Below the pieces are notes generated by a model that saw only the letters and a list, made by a program, of their open reading frames with translations, searched no databases and was not told where the DNA came from. The translations under genes were made by a program, and so were the position numbers. DNA of 64,000 nt from Wolbachia endosymbiont of Armadillidium arcangelii. GTDB taxonomy: Bacteria > Pseudomonadota > Alphaproteobacteria > Rickettsiales > Anaplasmataceae. The stretch covers positions 1,647,821 to 1,711,820 of the forward strand of contig NZ_CP157942.1 of assembly GCF_040207875.1 (NCBI RefSeq), written 5' to 3'. Below, in pieces: positions 1-9,046 of this stretch. Each line of letters begins with the position of its first letter. Positions within the stretch are counted from its first letter, which is position 1.

Positions 1-294
1 CAACTCAAATGAGTTGTACGTAAAGTTTTTCCCATTTCTTCGATTATTTTCTTCGCTTTCACCAGACAAGTGGTGTTCTATTTCACCTTTCCAGACTTGC
101 CTCAAGCAGCTTTTTTATAAATGGTGTTATCTCTTCCTGTTAGCGGTCTTCCTTCTCGTATAGACGACAGGTTTCTAATTCTTTATAATCTACCAAACCG
201 GTAGTTTTATTTACTTGACTCATGTCAAACCTCCGTTTTTTTATATCAATTATATTTTTATTTCTTGGTTTGACACAGTTTATTTAACACTCCC
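1..294 (-). mobile_element. IS256-family element, partial (runs off the left edge)
   Basis: This is the start-of-transposase end of an IS256/mutator-type element. It is nearly identical to the same end of the copies at 15584-16792 and 59242-60443. The outer tip ends in CACTCCC at 294, the reverse complement of the GGGAGTG tip at 15584. The start of the transposase (reading leftward from about 215) carries the same small deletion and frame disruption as the copy at 16620, so it is a pseudogene. It interrupts the group II intron maturase fragment to its right. The other end lies outside the window, so the expected 8-bp target duplication cannot be checked. Confidence 0.85.
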
Positions 295-996
295 AAATTG
301 GAATACTTTTCCTTCCATAATGCCAGCTTTTAACCATCCTCTTATAATCTTTACTATAGTTGGTGTGGTATGAAGCTTTTCCAATAACACCTTATGGTCA
401 ATATTGTCAAAGCATCCAGATATATCTGCATCCAAGACAAATGCCATTTTTCTTTTTAGTGCATCAAATATAGCTCTTATAGAATCGTGACAAGATCTAC
501 CAGGTCTAAAACCATAAGTGTTAGGCTCAAATTTTGCCTCCCATTCAGGTTCTAAAGCCATTTTTACAAGTGTTTGTTTTGCTCGATCTGCTATTGTAGG
601 TATTCCAAGAGGACGATATTCTGTTGGTTTAACAGATTTTGGAATCCAAACACGTCTTGATGGTTTTGCTTTTTCCCTTATATTTAAAGAGTTTGCTAAT
701 TGCAATCTTTCTTTTTGCTTAAGGCTAGCTTTTCCATCAATACCTGCTGTCTTTCTTCCTCTATTATCCTGAGTTACCCTTCTAACAGCAAGCATCCTTG
801 CACTTGTTGATTTGAGTAATAGTCTCTGAAGATTGTGCATCCTTTTGACATCATTACATTTAGAAGCTTGGTAAATTCGTTTTTGCAGCTTAAATGAAGA
901 TTGCTCTAACTTACGCCAGGGAATTTCATTCCATTCATACCTAACTTTTTGTTGGTTCATAACATATTTACTACTACTTATAACTTTACCTTCCAA
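295..996 (-). pseudogene. Group II intron reverse transcriptase/maturase, N-terminal part
   Basis: This encodes about 233 residues of a group II intron-encoded protein, which splices the intron RNA and retrotransposes it. The N-terminal segment and the first RT blocks are clear: GIDGKASLKQKERL, WIPKSVKPTEYRPLGIPTIADR, FEPNTYGFRPGRSCHDSI, and FVLDADISGCFDNIDH, which holds the first catalytic Asp. The reading frame is cut by the IS256 element at 294, before the second catalytic motif (YxDD). Continuations would lie left of the window. A C-terminal piece of the same family lies nearby on the opposite strand (about 1461-3029), so the introns are rearranged or inverted here. The piece cannot make an active maturase. 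Confidence 0.85.
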
Positions 997-1440
997 ATTA
1001 TAGTGTCTACGTCAGCATATCCTGAATATTATTTCAGGCATTAGCTTCTTAGACAATCCTTCCATCATAAAGCTTGCGGTTTGGCTACCTTCTCAAGAGA
1101 GCAAATATGATGGTTACCCTGTTCTACATTCTTGTTTCACGCCGCACTTAGTCTCCACCGAAGATTAAGAACATCAAAACTAGACATCTACTATTCTAAT
1201 TCCTTAAATTATCTCATACCATTTTGGTCTATGCGTGTTCAACCTTTTTTCGCATATTCCGCGTAACGACAGTTCTAACATAGGTTTCTTTCGTAACCTT
1301 ATGCAGCTTTGCTCGAAGGGATTCACCATAAGGTTTGGTGTTACCTCCTTTTGTCCCATGCTTGCATCCCAAAAGTTGCCACCTCTCAGAATGTGGGCCA
1401 TGCTTTACCCCTGATGTCTGGGGAGATGGAATTTAACCAT
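997..1440 (-). ncRNA. Probable 5' RNA domains of the group II intron
   Basis: This stretch precedes the maturase start on the minus strand and has no credible gene; the short open frame at 1204-1401 has no recognisable protein features. By position it should hold intron RNA domains I-III, and it contains several short complementary GC-rich stretches. The exact intron start was not located. The call rests on context rather than on a folded structure. Confidence 0.45.
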
Positions 1441-1460
1441 CACAACAATGCAACTTCAGG

Positions 1461-3029
1461 TCGCACGTAGATGATGCGATAGTACACTGTAAAACTCGTA
1501 AGCAGGCAGAATTTATGAAAGTAATGATCGAAGAAAGATTGGCTAAGTGTAAACTGAAGTTACATCCTGAAAAGACACACATTGTGTACAGTAAGGATGA
1601 TGATAGGAGAGAAGAATTTCCTACACAGAGCTTTGATTTTCTGGGCTATACTTTTAGACCTAGAATAGCAAAGAATAAGATGAGGAATTATTTCGTCTCA
1701 TTTCTACCAGCAATTTGCAACAAAGCTAAGAAGAAGATCAAGAAAACCATAAAGTCATGGAGAATACATCGGATTACGTGGATAACATTAGAAAATATCG
1801 AAGAAAATAGATCCAATAGGGCTTTGTTGCATCACTCAAGAGAAAAGAACTGGCAGTTACTGACGAAATTCACTATAAAACAGGCATTTAACCTACGAAA
1901 GAAAAATATGCCAACTAAAATGAAGGTCAGCAACTGCTATGAATATAACAAATTTCTCCAAGAAAGAGGAAATATTTTTCATTTTATTAATGGAAAATTG
2001 GTACGAAAATAGCCCCAAAATGCGAGGTGGAAATTATATTTATAGTAATAAAGTTGTGATTTTAGTGCATATAGTCGCTAGTCTCTTTAGAATTGGCTTA
2101 AGACAAACGGTAGGGTTTATAAAAGGATATTTGCAGCAAGTAGGAAAGGGCTTAGCAGTCATTAGCTATTCGCAGGCTTCAAGAAGGTTTAAAAAGCTCA
2201 ATATTAAGATCAATGATTGCAGAGTTGATAAAAACAATATGGAAGATATTGAAATTGCAATAGACAGCACAAATTTATAATAATACCCTGGTCACAGTAA
2301 GGAAAATAGGAAAGTATCGCAGTTATAAACAGGTAAGATGTAATATTGAGTATAAATAGTAAAAAAGCTATAGCTGCACAATATAGCAATGGTCAACCAT
2401 TACGGTGCTTGCTGACTTGATTTCAGCATGCTATAAAAGCATTATATGCAGACAGAGCCTATGATAGGCGCAAGCTTTATAAATTGTATATGATATAAAG
2501 ACAAAAATTTTACCGAAAAATCGTGCAGTGGAGCATACAAAATTGGATTATATGGCTGAAAGGAATGCTGCCATTAGATTATGTGGTAAAGACGGTGTGA
2601 AAGAGTGGAAGCGGTTTATGGAAAAAGGTCATATATTGAAGGATTTTTTTCAAGCAAATATTTGTTTAGAAATAGATCTGAAGTAAATCGAGAAAAAGAG
2701 TTGCTAATAAAATGTTACTTACTCAATAAATTTACTGATATTGGCATGGCTAAGTTTGAGGTAGTTTCATGAATTTATTATGCTTTACCCACTATCCGAT
2801 AAGCGATGCAACAAAGCCATCCAATAGTCAGAGGCTGGCTATGGCAGGTTTTATAAATCGGAGATGTATACATCTCTCAGAAATATAGAAAGATACCTCG
2901 TAAGATGGGTCAGGACAAAATATGAGAAACTTCGGGATCATGGAAGGCTAGCAAAGCAATTTCTAGGAAAAGTGAGAAAGAGGTCTCCAAATATTTTCTA
3001 TCATTGGACACTTGGGTTAGGATCAAAAG
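1461..3029 (+). pseudogene. Group II intron maturase, C-terminal part, split by an IS
   Basis: The frame is open from about 1461, well before the first ATG. It contains a YxDD-type catalytic box in degenerate form (HVDDAIVHC, about 1464-1490), then the RT thumb (FDFLGYTFRPR) and the maturase X domain. At 1820 it is interrupted by a 999-bp IS903-type element flanked by the 9-bp repeat ATCCAATAG. Joining the flanks resumes the maturase C terminus (RYLVRWVRTKYEKLR and RSPNIFYHW) up to about 3029, with one stop codon in the resumed part near 2888. It runs opposite to the N-terminal piece at 295-996, so the two do not form one gene as they stand. Confidence 0.8.
1820..2818 (+). mobile_element. IS5-family (IS903-group) insertion sequence, decayed transposase
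   Basis: The element has terminal inverted repeats GGCTTTGTTGCATC (left) and GATGCAACAAAGCC (right). An exact 9-bp target duplication ATCCAATAG lies at 1811-1819 and 2819-2827, as expected for the IS903 group. The transposase starts at 1908 but is broken into short frames: 1908-2012, then the 1939-2280 frame with the Asp-containing IEIAIDST segment. It matches the element at 15433-17642, which is on the other strand. It lies inside the maturase pseudogene. It is not functional as it stands. Confidence 0.85.
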
Positions 3030-3038
3030 GCTAAATAA

Positions 3039-3110
3039 TGGGAGCTGTATAAACCGAGAGGTTTCCGTACAGTTCTGCAAGAGACTGGTGGGGAAGTTCC
3101 GCCGGTCTAC
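3039..3110 (+). ncRNA. Group II intron domains V and VI
   Basis: The hairpin that starts with GAGCTGTA at about 3042 and closes with TACAGTTC by about 3074 has the GAGC...GTTC form of group II domain V, the catalytic RNA hairpin. It is followed by a short GC-rich hairpin (3080-3105) where domain VI is expected. It lies directly after the maturase C terminus, as in bacterial introns. The precise 3' splice site was not determined. Confidence 0.65.
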
Positions 3111-3244
3111 TCTCCTTATGGAAGCTAAAATGACAAGAAAGGAAGTACTGGCTTTCACACTAGCAAATTCCCTGAACAGATACATGTAATTTAATACGTA
3201 ATAAAGATAAAATGTGACCTTAGCCAAAAAAAGCGGCAGAAAAG

Positions 3245-4198
3245 TTAACGCGTTCTAGACGTAACTTTACTAAGTACCACTTCTTTTAATTCTCTAGTAA
3301 GTTTGGCACTACCCAAAATGTTATTATGAGAACCCCCCAGATCATCATAAACCTTAATCAGATATCGACCACTTCTTATCGCAATTACTGTTAATTCGTC
3401 TTCTATGTAGTTAGGCATTTTCTCATCTTTTGGCTTTTGCGCATCATCTAACATCGCAATTGCCAACTGTGCAGAAAGTGGTATTAATTTGTCTTCCATG
3501 TGGTTAATAATTACTATTGGCATTTTCTCATTTTGTGACTTTTGCAAATTATCTACTATGTCAAATTCTAAATTTAGGGCCTTTAGTATTCCTTTTAATC
3601 GAAATGAAGGCAGCATACTCAAAATTTTCGTCTGAGGCATTGGAAAATGCTTTATTGCTGTATGAAAAGAACTAAAGGTGCTAGTAAAAACAATGCCTCC
3701 AAGTTTAACATCTCTATCTGAAAAATGCCTTAACACTTCCGATGCAATTGCTCCTCCAAAAGAATGACCGAAAAGTATAATATTTTCGGGTTTTACACCT
3801 TTATCTATCAGTTGACTAATTTGCTCTATTGAAGACTTAGATAAGTTTTGATTCCTATTTAGAAACGGAATCATGAGTAGCAATATAGATAAAAAAACAC
3901 AAGCTAAAGCTGCTAAGACTGCCAACCCGGCTGTTCTAGCTGTTATTCGATTGGTAAGCAGTATTACAGCAGGTAGCAATATGGACGTTCCTAAACATAC
4001 GAAGCTGGCTAAGACATAAGTTACATAATTTTGAAATGCAGCAGGGTATTTGTGTGCATGAATGTGAAAATTAGGTTTATCGTGGAGGTACATGCGCTCA
4101 AATTCCCCTTCACAGAATGCAGTTGCATTTTTATAATAGTCTCCTAATCCATGAAAGAATATAAGATGTATTTCGTTTCCTTTAGTATTGGGCATCAT
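3245..4198 (-). CDS. Alpha/beta hydrolase with two membrane segments
   Basis: A 317-aa protein. The oxyanion-type HGLGD motif lies at residues 16-20. The nucleophile elbow GHSFGG puts Ser146 in the catalytic position, with candidate acid Asp236 (MEDKLIP) and His291 (GGSHNN), so the serine hydrolase triad looks complete. Two hydrophobic helices (about residues 59-82 and 88-111) are inserted between the first strand and the elbow, which suggests a membrane-bound lipase or esterase. The segment KGVKPENIILFGHSFGG closely resembles KGIKPDDIILFGDCLGG in the protein at 38755-39819, so the two are paralogues. A host-directed lipase is possible but is inference; the substrate is unknown. Confidence 0.75.
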   Translation of the reverse strand: MMPNTKGNEIHLIFFHGLGDYYKNATAFCEGEFERMYLHDKPNFHIHAHKYPAAFQNYVTYVLASFVCLGTSILLPAVILLTNRITARTAGLAVLAALACVFLSILLLMIPFLNRNQNLSKSSIEQISQLIDKGVKPENIILFGHSFGGAIASEVLRHFSDRDVKLGGIVFTSTFSSFHTAIKHFPMPQTKILSMLPSFRLKGILKALNLEFDIVDNLQKSQNEKMPIVIINHMEDKLIPLSAQLAIAMLDDAQKPKDEKMPNYIEDELTVIAIRSGRYLIKVYDDLGGSHNNILGSAKLTRELKEVVLSKVTSRTR

Positions 4199-4303
4199 CC
4201 TTTTTATAGAACACTATCAATTATATACTATTATCAAAATTTCGCCAAGCTTTTTTTACATTAACTAGCGAAATGACAATCTTAAAATGCTTGCAAGATC
4301 TAC

Positions 4304-5512
4304 TTACATCAAGTTGCATGAAGTTTTCTTCGTACATCCTCTTTGTTTTTCTTGTTTACTACAACTAGGGTCTTTTAAACTCGAAGAAGGCAACTTACTC
4401 CAAAACTTATTGTCTTTACGCGCTCCCCATTCTCTAAGAATTTCAACCATTTCACAATATTTTAATTTCTCAGCTACCTCTAATGGTGTTTTTCCAGAAT
4501 GGCCTTTATAATTAAGATCTGTTCCATTGTCTTTGCAAAACTCAGCAATTTTGATATCACGTCCAACAATAGAACACAAGAGAAGTTCTCCGTATGTTTC
4601 CTTAATCCTATATCCTTTGTTTCGCACAAAATCTTCTACTGTCCTTGCTAAATTTTCTTTGCTTAAACCTGTCTTAAAGCACTCAGAGAGTATATTATGA
4701 CAAAAACCTTCTATTTTACGATAATCTGGCTTTGTTAAATCAGAGGAAGATTTACCACAATACTCATCAGTGTCTCCACGTGCGCCCCATTTTTCAAGAG
4801 CTTCAACCATTTGATTTTTTCCATTTACTCTAGCAAGCCACAACGATGTTCTCCCACCATAACTTACATAATCAAGATCTGCTCCGTGATTTTTACAGAA
4901 TTCAGCAACTTGAATCTCACCTTGAGTGGCAGCAATAACCAATAAGCAGCCATATATTTCCTCTTTTTTAGACTCCCATTTACTTCTATTTATAAGATTT
5001 TCTATCATTCTCTCTGCACTTTCTCTATCACCCTGTTTAATGTATGAAAATATATCCGGCCAATATAATTCCATCTTATCCCTAATCTCTCCCTTTTGAT
5101 CGGTGCTTTTTGCCCCAGCAGAGAAAGGAGGAGGAGTATAATGACTTCTAGAAGGGGAACCAAAAATATCATGAGTGTCCTTTCGTGCTCCCCACTCTTT
5201 TAAAGCTTTAACCATTTGATTGTGTCGATATTGCATAGCAAGCCAGAGTGGTGTCCTTCCATGACAGACTTCACAATCAAGGTTTGCACCTTGATCTTTA
5301 AAAAATTCGGCAATGTCAACTTCTCCTTGCTCAGCAGCTAAAGCTAGCAAGTAACCATAAACTTCTTTAGATTCCCATTTATTTTCCTTTATACAACGCT
5401 CTGCAAGTCTTTTTGCACTTTCCTTGTCGCCTTGCTTAATATATGTAAATATTGTCTTCCAATAAAATCTCATTCCTAAAGCTATGGCTTTTTTTTGCTG
5501 ATCTCTATTCAT
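4304..5512 (-). CDS. Ankyrin-type repeat protein with a threefold internal duplication
   Basis: The start is placed at the ATG at 5512 because a strong Shine-Dalgarno (GAGGAGG) lies just upstream; a TTG at 5599 would add 29 residues and has no such signal. The 402-aa product consists of three copies of a roughly 105-residue unit. Each has a helical part (F-YIKQGD-ESA-R), then AA-QGE--IAEF-K--GA-LD, then ankyrin-like G-TPLWLA-----NQMV-AL--WGARKD. The third copy is the most diverged. Ankyrin proteins mediate protein binding, and in Wolbachia they are suspected host-interaction factors. There is no signal peptide or membrane helix. The C terminus is basic and Cys-containing. The partner is unknown. 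Confidence 0.8.
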   Translation of the reverse strand: MNRDQQKKAIALGMRFYWKTIFTYIKQGDKESAKRLAERCIKENKWESKEVYGYLLALAAEQGEVDIAEFFKDQGANLDCEVCHGRTPLWLAMQYRHNQMVKALKEWGARKDTHDIFGSPSRSHYTPPPFSAGAKSTDQKGEIRDKMELYWPDIFSYIKQGDRESAERMIENLINRSKWESKKEEIYGCLLVIAATQGEIQVAEFCKNHGADLDYVSYGGRTSLWLARVNGKNQMVEALEKWGARGDTDEYCGKSSSDLTKPDYRKIEGFCHNILSECFKTGLSKENLARTVEDFVRNKGYRIKETYGELLLCSIVGRDIKIAEFCKDNGTDLNYKGHSGKTPLEVAEKLKYCEMVEILREWGARKDNKFWSKLPSSSLKDPSCSKQEKQRGCTKKTSCNLM

Positions 5513-5599
5513 AATGCCTCCTCGCAACAAACTAGCTGCAGCTCTTTCTAACGTAATTTCATCAAGAGCTGCTTTATTAGCTACTTTTATACTCGCCAA

Positions 5600-5996
5600 A
5601 TTCTATTGTCAAGCACACAGCTGTACGAACATTTTGATTCAAGAAGATGTCACGCCAGTGCTTGACACTGGCTTTTCGTAATCTCACCAAAACATTGGAT
5701 TTCTTGCATAACTGGAATTAAAAAGAAAATCAGTTGGTGTCATTCCAGAGAGATGTAAGGAGATTGAAGATGTCATTCCAGCGCGCGACGCTGGAATCCA
5801 GGAATTTTTTGAGTACGAAAGTTATGCTAAGTTTTTGTTGGTAAGAAAGGCTGGATTCCAGTGTCAAGCACTGGAATGACAGCAGAAGGAAACACTCGGA
5901 TGACATTTCCTTGCGGATAATTTTCGTACAGCTGTGTGTCAGCTACTCGGATAACATCTTCAATTTCTGTACAGCTATGTGTCAAGCACTGGAGAA
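5600..5996. repeat. Palindrome-rich intergenic region
   Basis: No gene is visible. Three short perfect hairpins occur: GCCAGTG/CACTGGC at 5654-5672, TTCCAGCG/CGCTGGAA at 5776-5796 and TTCCAGTG/CACTGGAA at 5856-5876. The outer motif ACACAGCTGTACG (about 5614) returns inverted as CGTACAGCTGTGTGT (about 5925) and again, less exactly, near 5970, so the whole stretch is bounded by inverted copies. Related sequence occurs near 41287, 38750, 32168 and inside the gene at 49547-49620. These look like mobile palindromic repeats of the Wolbachia/Rickettsia type. Confidence 0.65.
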
Positions 5997-6066
5997 GTCT
6001 CTTCTATTTTCTCTTGATGAATAAATCTAAGTGGAGTATAATGAAAGTGCATTTATGTGGCGTTTA

Positions 6067-6402
6067 ATGAGCAATTTAGTTTTAGTCTATATAACTTTTT
6101 CAAACTTGAAAGAGGCTCAGATTATTTCTGAAGAATTGTTAAACGAGAAGTTAATTGTATGTGTAAATATATTTCCTGAAGTAAATTCTCTGTATCTATG
6201 GGAAGGTAAAATTAATAGTAGTTGTGAGGTAGCGGCAATTATGAAAAGCAGGAATGATCAAATTGATGAGATTGTAGAAAAAATCGAAGCAATGCATTCT
6301 TATGATCAACCAGCTATTGCGGTAATACCCGTAGGAAAAGCGAGTAAATCTTTTACGAATTGGGTTAATAATGTTATTGATATAAACAATATTGGGGTGT
6401 AG
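6067..6402 (+). CDS. cutA: CutA divalent-ion tolerance protein
   Basis: The 111-aa product matches the whole CutA family, small trimeric proteins linked to copper and other divalent-ion tolerance. Recognisable are LVYITFSNLKEAQIIS at the N terminus, the CVNIFPEVNSLYLWEGKI core, the EVAAIMKS strand and the YDQPAIAVIPV segment. The ATG at 6067 gives the usual family length. It overlaps the stop of an 8-codon frame starting at ATG 6041, which has the better purine-rich upstream sequence, so translation may be coupled. The last codons and the stop lie inside the tRNA-Gln gene (from 6393), an unusual sense-strand overlap. Confidence 0.85.
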   Translation: MSNLVLVYITFSNLKEAQIISEELLNEKLIVCVNIFPEVNSLYLWEGKINSSCEVAAIMKSRNDQIDEIVEKIEAMHSYDQPAIAVIPVGKASKSFTNWVNNVIDINNIGV

Positions 6403-6467
6403 CCAAGTGGTAAGGCAGCGGTTTTTGATACCGCCACGCGAAGGTTCGAATCCTTCCACCCCAGCCA
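6393..6467 (+). tRNA. trnQ: tRNA-Gln (anticodon TTG)
   Basis: A full cloverleaf is visible. The acceptor stem TGGGGTG pairs with CACCCCA. The anticodon stem GCGGT/ACCGC encloses the loop TTTTGAT, which puts TTG at positions 34-36. The T arm contains GGTTCGAATCC. The discriminator G is followed by an encoded CCA ending at 6467. The first ten bases overlap the last codons and stop of cutA. Confidence 0.95.
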
Positions 6468-6485
6468 TATTGAAGTGTGTGTGAA

Positions 6486-7013
6486 ATGATATCACTTTTT
6501 TATAAATTAAGGTTGTTAAATTACATACTGGGCAGCTTGAAAGATATAGTTGTAAAGCTATTTCTTTTCACGATGTATCTTTATACATCCAGCATTATGC
6601 TCATGTTTCTCACCAATGGCTTTTGGTATGCTGTAGAATTTAGCTCTTTCAAAAATGCATTTTACCATTTGTATCAATATTTAAAATGGTATTATGAAAA
6701 TAGAGGTGATTTGGGTTATGGAGTTTCTATTAGAATATTAGTAGCGTTCCTTATTCCGCATTTTCTCTACAAATTATTTCTTAGCACAGGCTGGAAGTCT
6801 TTTTTCAAAAAAAAGATAGTTCAGATACTCAGCACAAGAAGAAAAAAGAGTAGTAAACCAAATGGCAGTAGTTATGGTTATAGTAATAAGAACAATTATG
6901 GTAACAATAATTTTCAAGAGGCGGAACAGAAAGTGAACATGATAAAGCAGATATTAATCAAAGATATAGAGGAAGCTATAGACAAAAGATTACATGATAT
7001 TTTTTTTTGGTGA
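6486..7013 (+). CDS. Membrane protein of unknown function
   Basis: About 175 aa from the ATG at 6486; a GTG at 6477 is also in frame. Two hydrophobic segments (roughly residues 14-45 and 78-98) are followed by a basic stretch (KKKIVQILSTRRKKSSK). A Ser/Asn/Tyr/Gly-rich linker comes next, then a charged, helical C-terminal tail (QEAEQKVNMIKQILIKDIEEAID). The order fits an inner-membrane protein with a cytoplasmic coiled tail. I do not recognise the family. It begins 19 bases after the tRNA-Gln gene and could share its transcript. Confidence 0.6.
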   Translation: MISLFYKLRLLNYILGSLKDIVVKLFLFTMYLYTSSIMLMFLTNGFWYAVEFSSFKNAFYHLYQYLKWYYENRGDLGYGVSIRILVAFLIPHFLYKLFLSTGWKSFFKKKIVQILSTRRKKSSKPNGSSYGYSNKNNYGNNNFQEAEQKVNMIKQILIKDIEEAIDKRLHDIFFW

Positions 7014-7020
7014 AAGGGGT

Positions 7021-7040
7021 AAACCTCATTAAAAAGGTTT
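7021..7040. terminator. Small hairpin between convergent genes
   Basis: AAACCT and AGGTTT form a 6-bp stem around an AT-rich loop, placed between the membrane protein (plus strand) and the gene fragment on the minus strand. It is weak but well placed to end either transcript. Confidence 0.35.
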
Positions 7041-7198
7041 ATCTAGTAAGGCCTTTTAAAATTGGCTGTATTTTATTTTTTACGTATAACTGATCACAGT
7101 CAGCCAGTATACATGTTTCAACAAAATCTTGACTAAAGTCTGATAGCCAGGAAATTGCTTTACTTTTCTCTACCAAGCTTTCTGTTTTTTTACAGTTA
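7039..7198 (-). pseudogene. C-terminal fragment of an unknown gene cut by ISWpi1
   Basis: About 52 codons are open on the minus strand, ending in KNKIQPILKGLTR and a stop. The upstream part is removed by the ISWpi1 insertion at 7199; the apparent start of the open frame lies inside the IS. No continuation was found on the far side of the IS nest, so the N-terminal part is probably deleted. The family is not recognised. Confidence 0.4.
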
Positions 7199-8114
7199 GA
7201 GATTGTCCACAAACCATTAAATTCAAGCATATTCCCTACTTAACATAACTTTACTCATAGCCAGATATATGAAACTTTCAGTAGATGTTGTAAGTAAATC
7301 GTACTCCTTTGATAGCCTTCTATTTCTATTGATCCAAGCAAAAGTCCTCTCTACCACCCACCTTCTCGGTTGTACTGCAAATCCAGGATCCCGTTGTGGC
7401 AATAGTTCTGGTGGTGTATCTTTATGCACCCAAAACCTACATGGAGGTCTTTTCACAATTTCAATATCTATCCCATGTTCTTCCTCTATATGGGTTTTTA
7501 AATCTTTTCCTTGGTACCCCATATCAGCCCACATTTTCTTAATATTGCTGTATTTTTCTTTCATATTGTCCAATACCATCTTCACCCCATCTCTGTCATT
7601 TTCGCTTGCAGCTCCTACATAGCAACCAAGCACAAATCCTTGAGTATCTGTGATTATATGTCTTTTTCTCCCATTTACTTTTTTTGCACCATCATAACCT
7701 TTGACCCCCCTTTTTCCGTGATTTTTACCGATTGACTATCCACTATGCATGCGCTTGGCTCCTCACTTCTTCCCATTTTTGACCTACTATATTTAGTGAT
7801 ATCATAGTTCACTTTCTCAAAAATCCTCTGCTTTTTCCATCTTCTAAACTGTTCATGCACAGCCTTCCACAACGGAAAATCGTGTGGTAAATTGCGCCAT
7901 TGACATCCTGTGCGCAGTACATAAAGAATTGCATTCAGTATCTCACACTTACTGTATTTTGGCGGCCTTCCTCCTTTCTTATACGATACCCTGAAGTGTT
8001 TTTCTATTCGGGACCATTCCCTTTTACTTAAATCTGTTGGATATTTTTTCCTCATCTCTTACCTCAATATTCTGCCTTTATATACTACTTATTTCTTGAT
8101 TTGTGGACAACCTC
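7199..8114 (-). mobile_element. ISWpi1-like IS5-family element, complete (copy 1)
   Basis: The element is exactly 916 bp, flanked by the 3-bp duplication TTA (7196-7198 and 8115-8117), with imperfect terminal repeats GAGATTGTCCACAAA and TTTGTGGACAACCTC. Length, 3-bp duplication and two-frame transposase fit ISWpi1 as I recall it. It is nearly identical to copy 2 at 58126-59041. It lies directly against the tip of an IS630 element. Confidence 0.9.
7223..8055 (-). CDS. ISWpi1-like transposase, two overlapping frames joined by frameshift
   Basis: The first frame (8055-7675) encodes the IS5-type N-terminal part (KYPTDLSKREWSRIEKHF, LRTGCQWRNLPHDFP) and reaches the first catalytic Asp region (IVDSQSVK). 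The second (ending at 7223) encodes the rest: WADMGYQGKDL with the second Asp, and RRWVVERTFAWINRNRRL with the catalytic Glu. Continuity needs a -1 shift at an A5G6 run (complement of 7705-7715), a plausible programmed slippery site. Both copies in the window keep the same run and frames, so this is normal element design rather than damage. Confidence 0.85.
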
Positions 8115-8117
8115 TTA

Positions 8118-9044
8118 TAGCTCTTTTCATAATAATCCGAAAAGCTTATAGAAAAGCGGAATCAACAGCATGACGAAAAGATGTGAATAGAGGGATGTTT
8201 TTCCTAGCTCTGTTTTTTATAGCAAACCAATGATGCTCAATTTTGTTAAAATCGGGAGAATAAGGCGGTAGATATAAAATTTCTGCGCCAACTCCTTTAG
8301 CAAATTCAGTAATCTTATTAGACTTATGAAAAGTAGCATTATCAAAGTTTGTCCAGATCGGTGTCAAAAACTGCTCAAACCATTTATTAACATATTACAG
8401 TGGCCTTCAAATGTTAACGGAACAACTATTTTTCTGCCGTTTAAGGCTGCAATCACACTGATTCGTTGAATTTTTTTACCAGATTTTAGAGCATAAAACC
8501 TCTGTCCCTTCTGGCAATATCCATAAGGGTAGTCCTCGGTGTTATCAATGCCAGACTCATCTATATAAACTAAGTTTTGAGGTTCTTTTGTTGCTATAAT
8601 TTTCAAAAATTCAGCGCGTTTTTCTTCGTCCCTTTCTTTGTATCCATATGTCTTTTTTTGCGTGTGAGTCCAATTTTTTTAAGAGCTCGATGAATCGTTG
8701 GGATACTAACATTGCTCCAAAGCTTAGCCATTTCCGATAGAGTTTTTCCACCATATTTTTTAGCAAATTCAGTAAATTTATTCCAGTCAGTAATTTTGTG
8801 ATTATAACCTCCATTTCCAAGTTTTTTTGACTGAAAATCTCCTGTTTCTTTTTTTCTTTGCTGCCACTCCCATAACGTAGTTCTTCCAATTTTAAATCTT
8901 GCTGCCACTGCTTCTCTGCTTTATCCTTCTTCTAGTGATTCCATTGCTTTTTTTCTTAAATCATAACTATATGCTGCTGGCATACTTACCTTCACTACTA
9001 TAAAATCTTATTTTACCTCGTTTGTACTATTATGAAAAGAGCTA
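8118..9044 (-). mobile_element. IS630-family element, decayed (copy 1)
   Basis: The tips GCTCTTTTCATAAT and ATTATGAAAAGAGC are inverted repeats bordered by TA on both sides (8118-8119, 9043-9044), the IS630/Tc1 target signature. The transposase is broken: an HTH part (8603-8908, TTLWEWQQRKKETGDFQSK), a middle part (8364-8606, VYIDESGIDN) and a C-terminal part (8146-8367, LYLPPYSPDFNKIEHHWFAIK with the catalytic Glu). Near 8360 about 8 bp are missing relative to the relative at 15405-15430. It lies inside the outer IS4 copy. Confidence 0.8.
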
Positions 9045-9046
9045 TA

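Noticed and set aside
1204..1401. Minus-strand frame of 65 codons before the maturase
   Set aside because: Its position fits intron RNA, its composition is not protein-like, and it has no ribosome-binding site.
2910..3227. Minus-strand frame opposite the maturase end and intron domains V/VI
   Set aside because: It is the complement of recognisable maturase and intron RNA sequence.
7675..8055. Broken ISWpi1 transposase as a pseudogene
   Set aside because: The same two-frame design with an A5G6 slippery run is present in both copies, which fits programmed frameshifting rather than damage.
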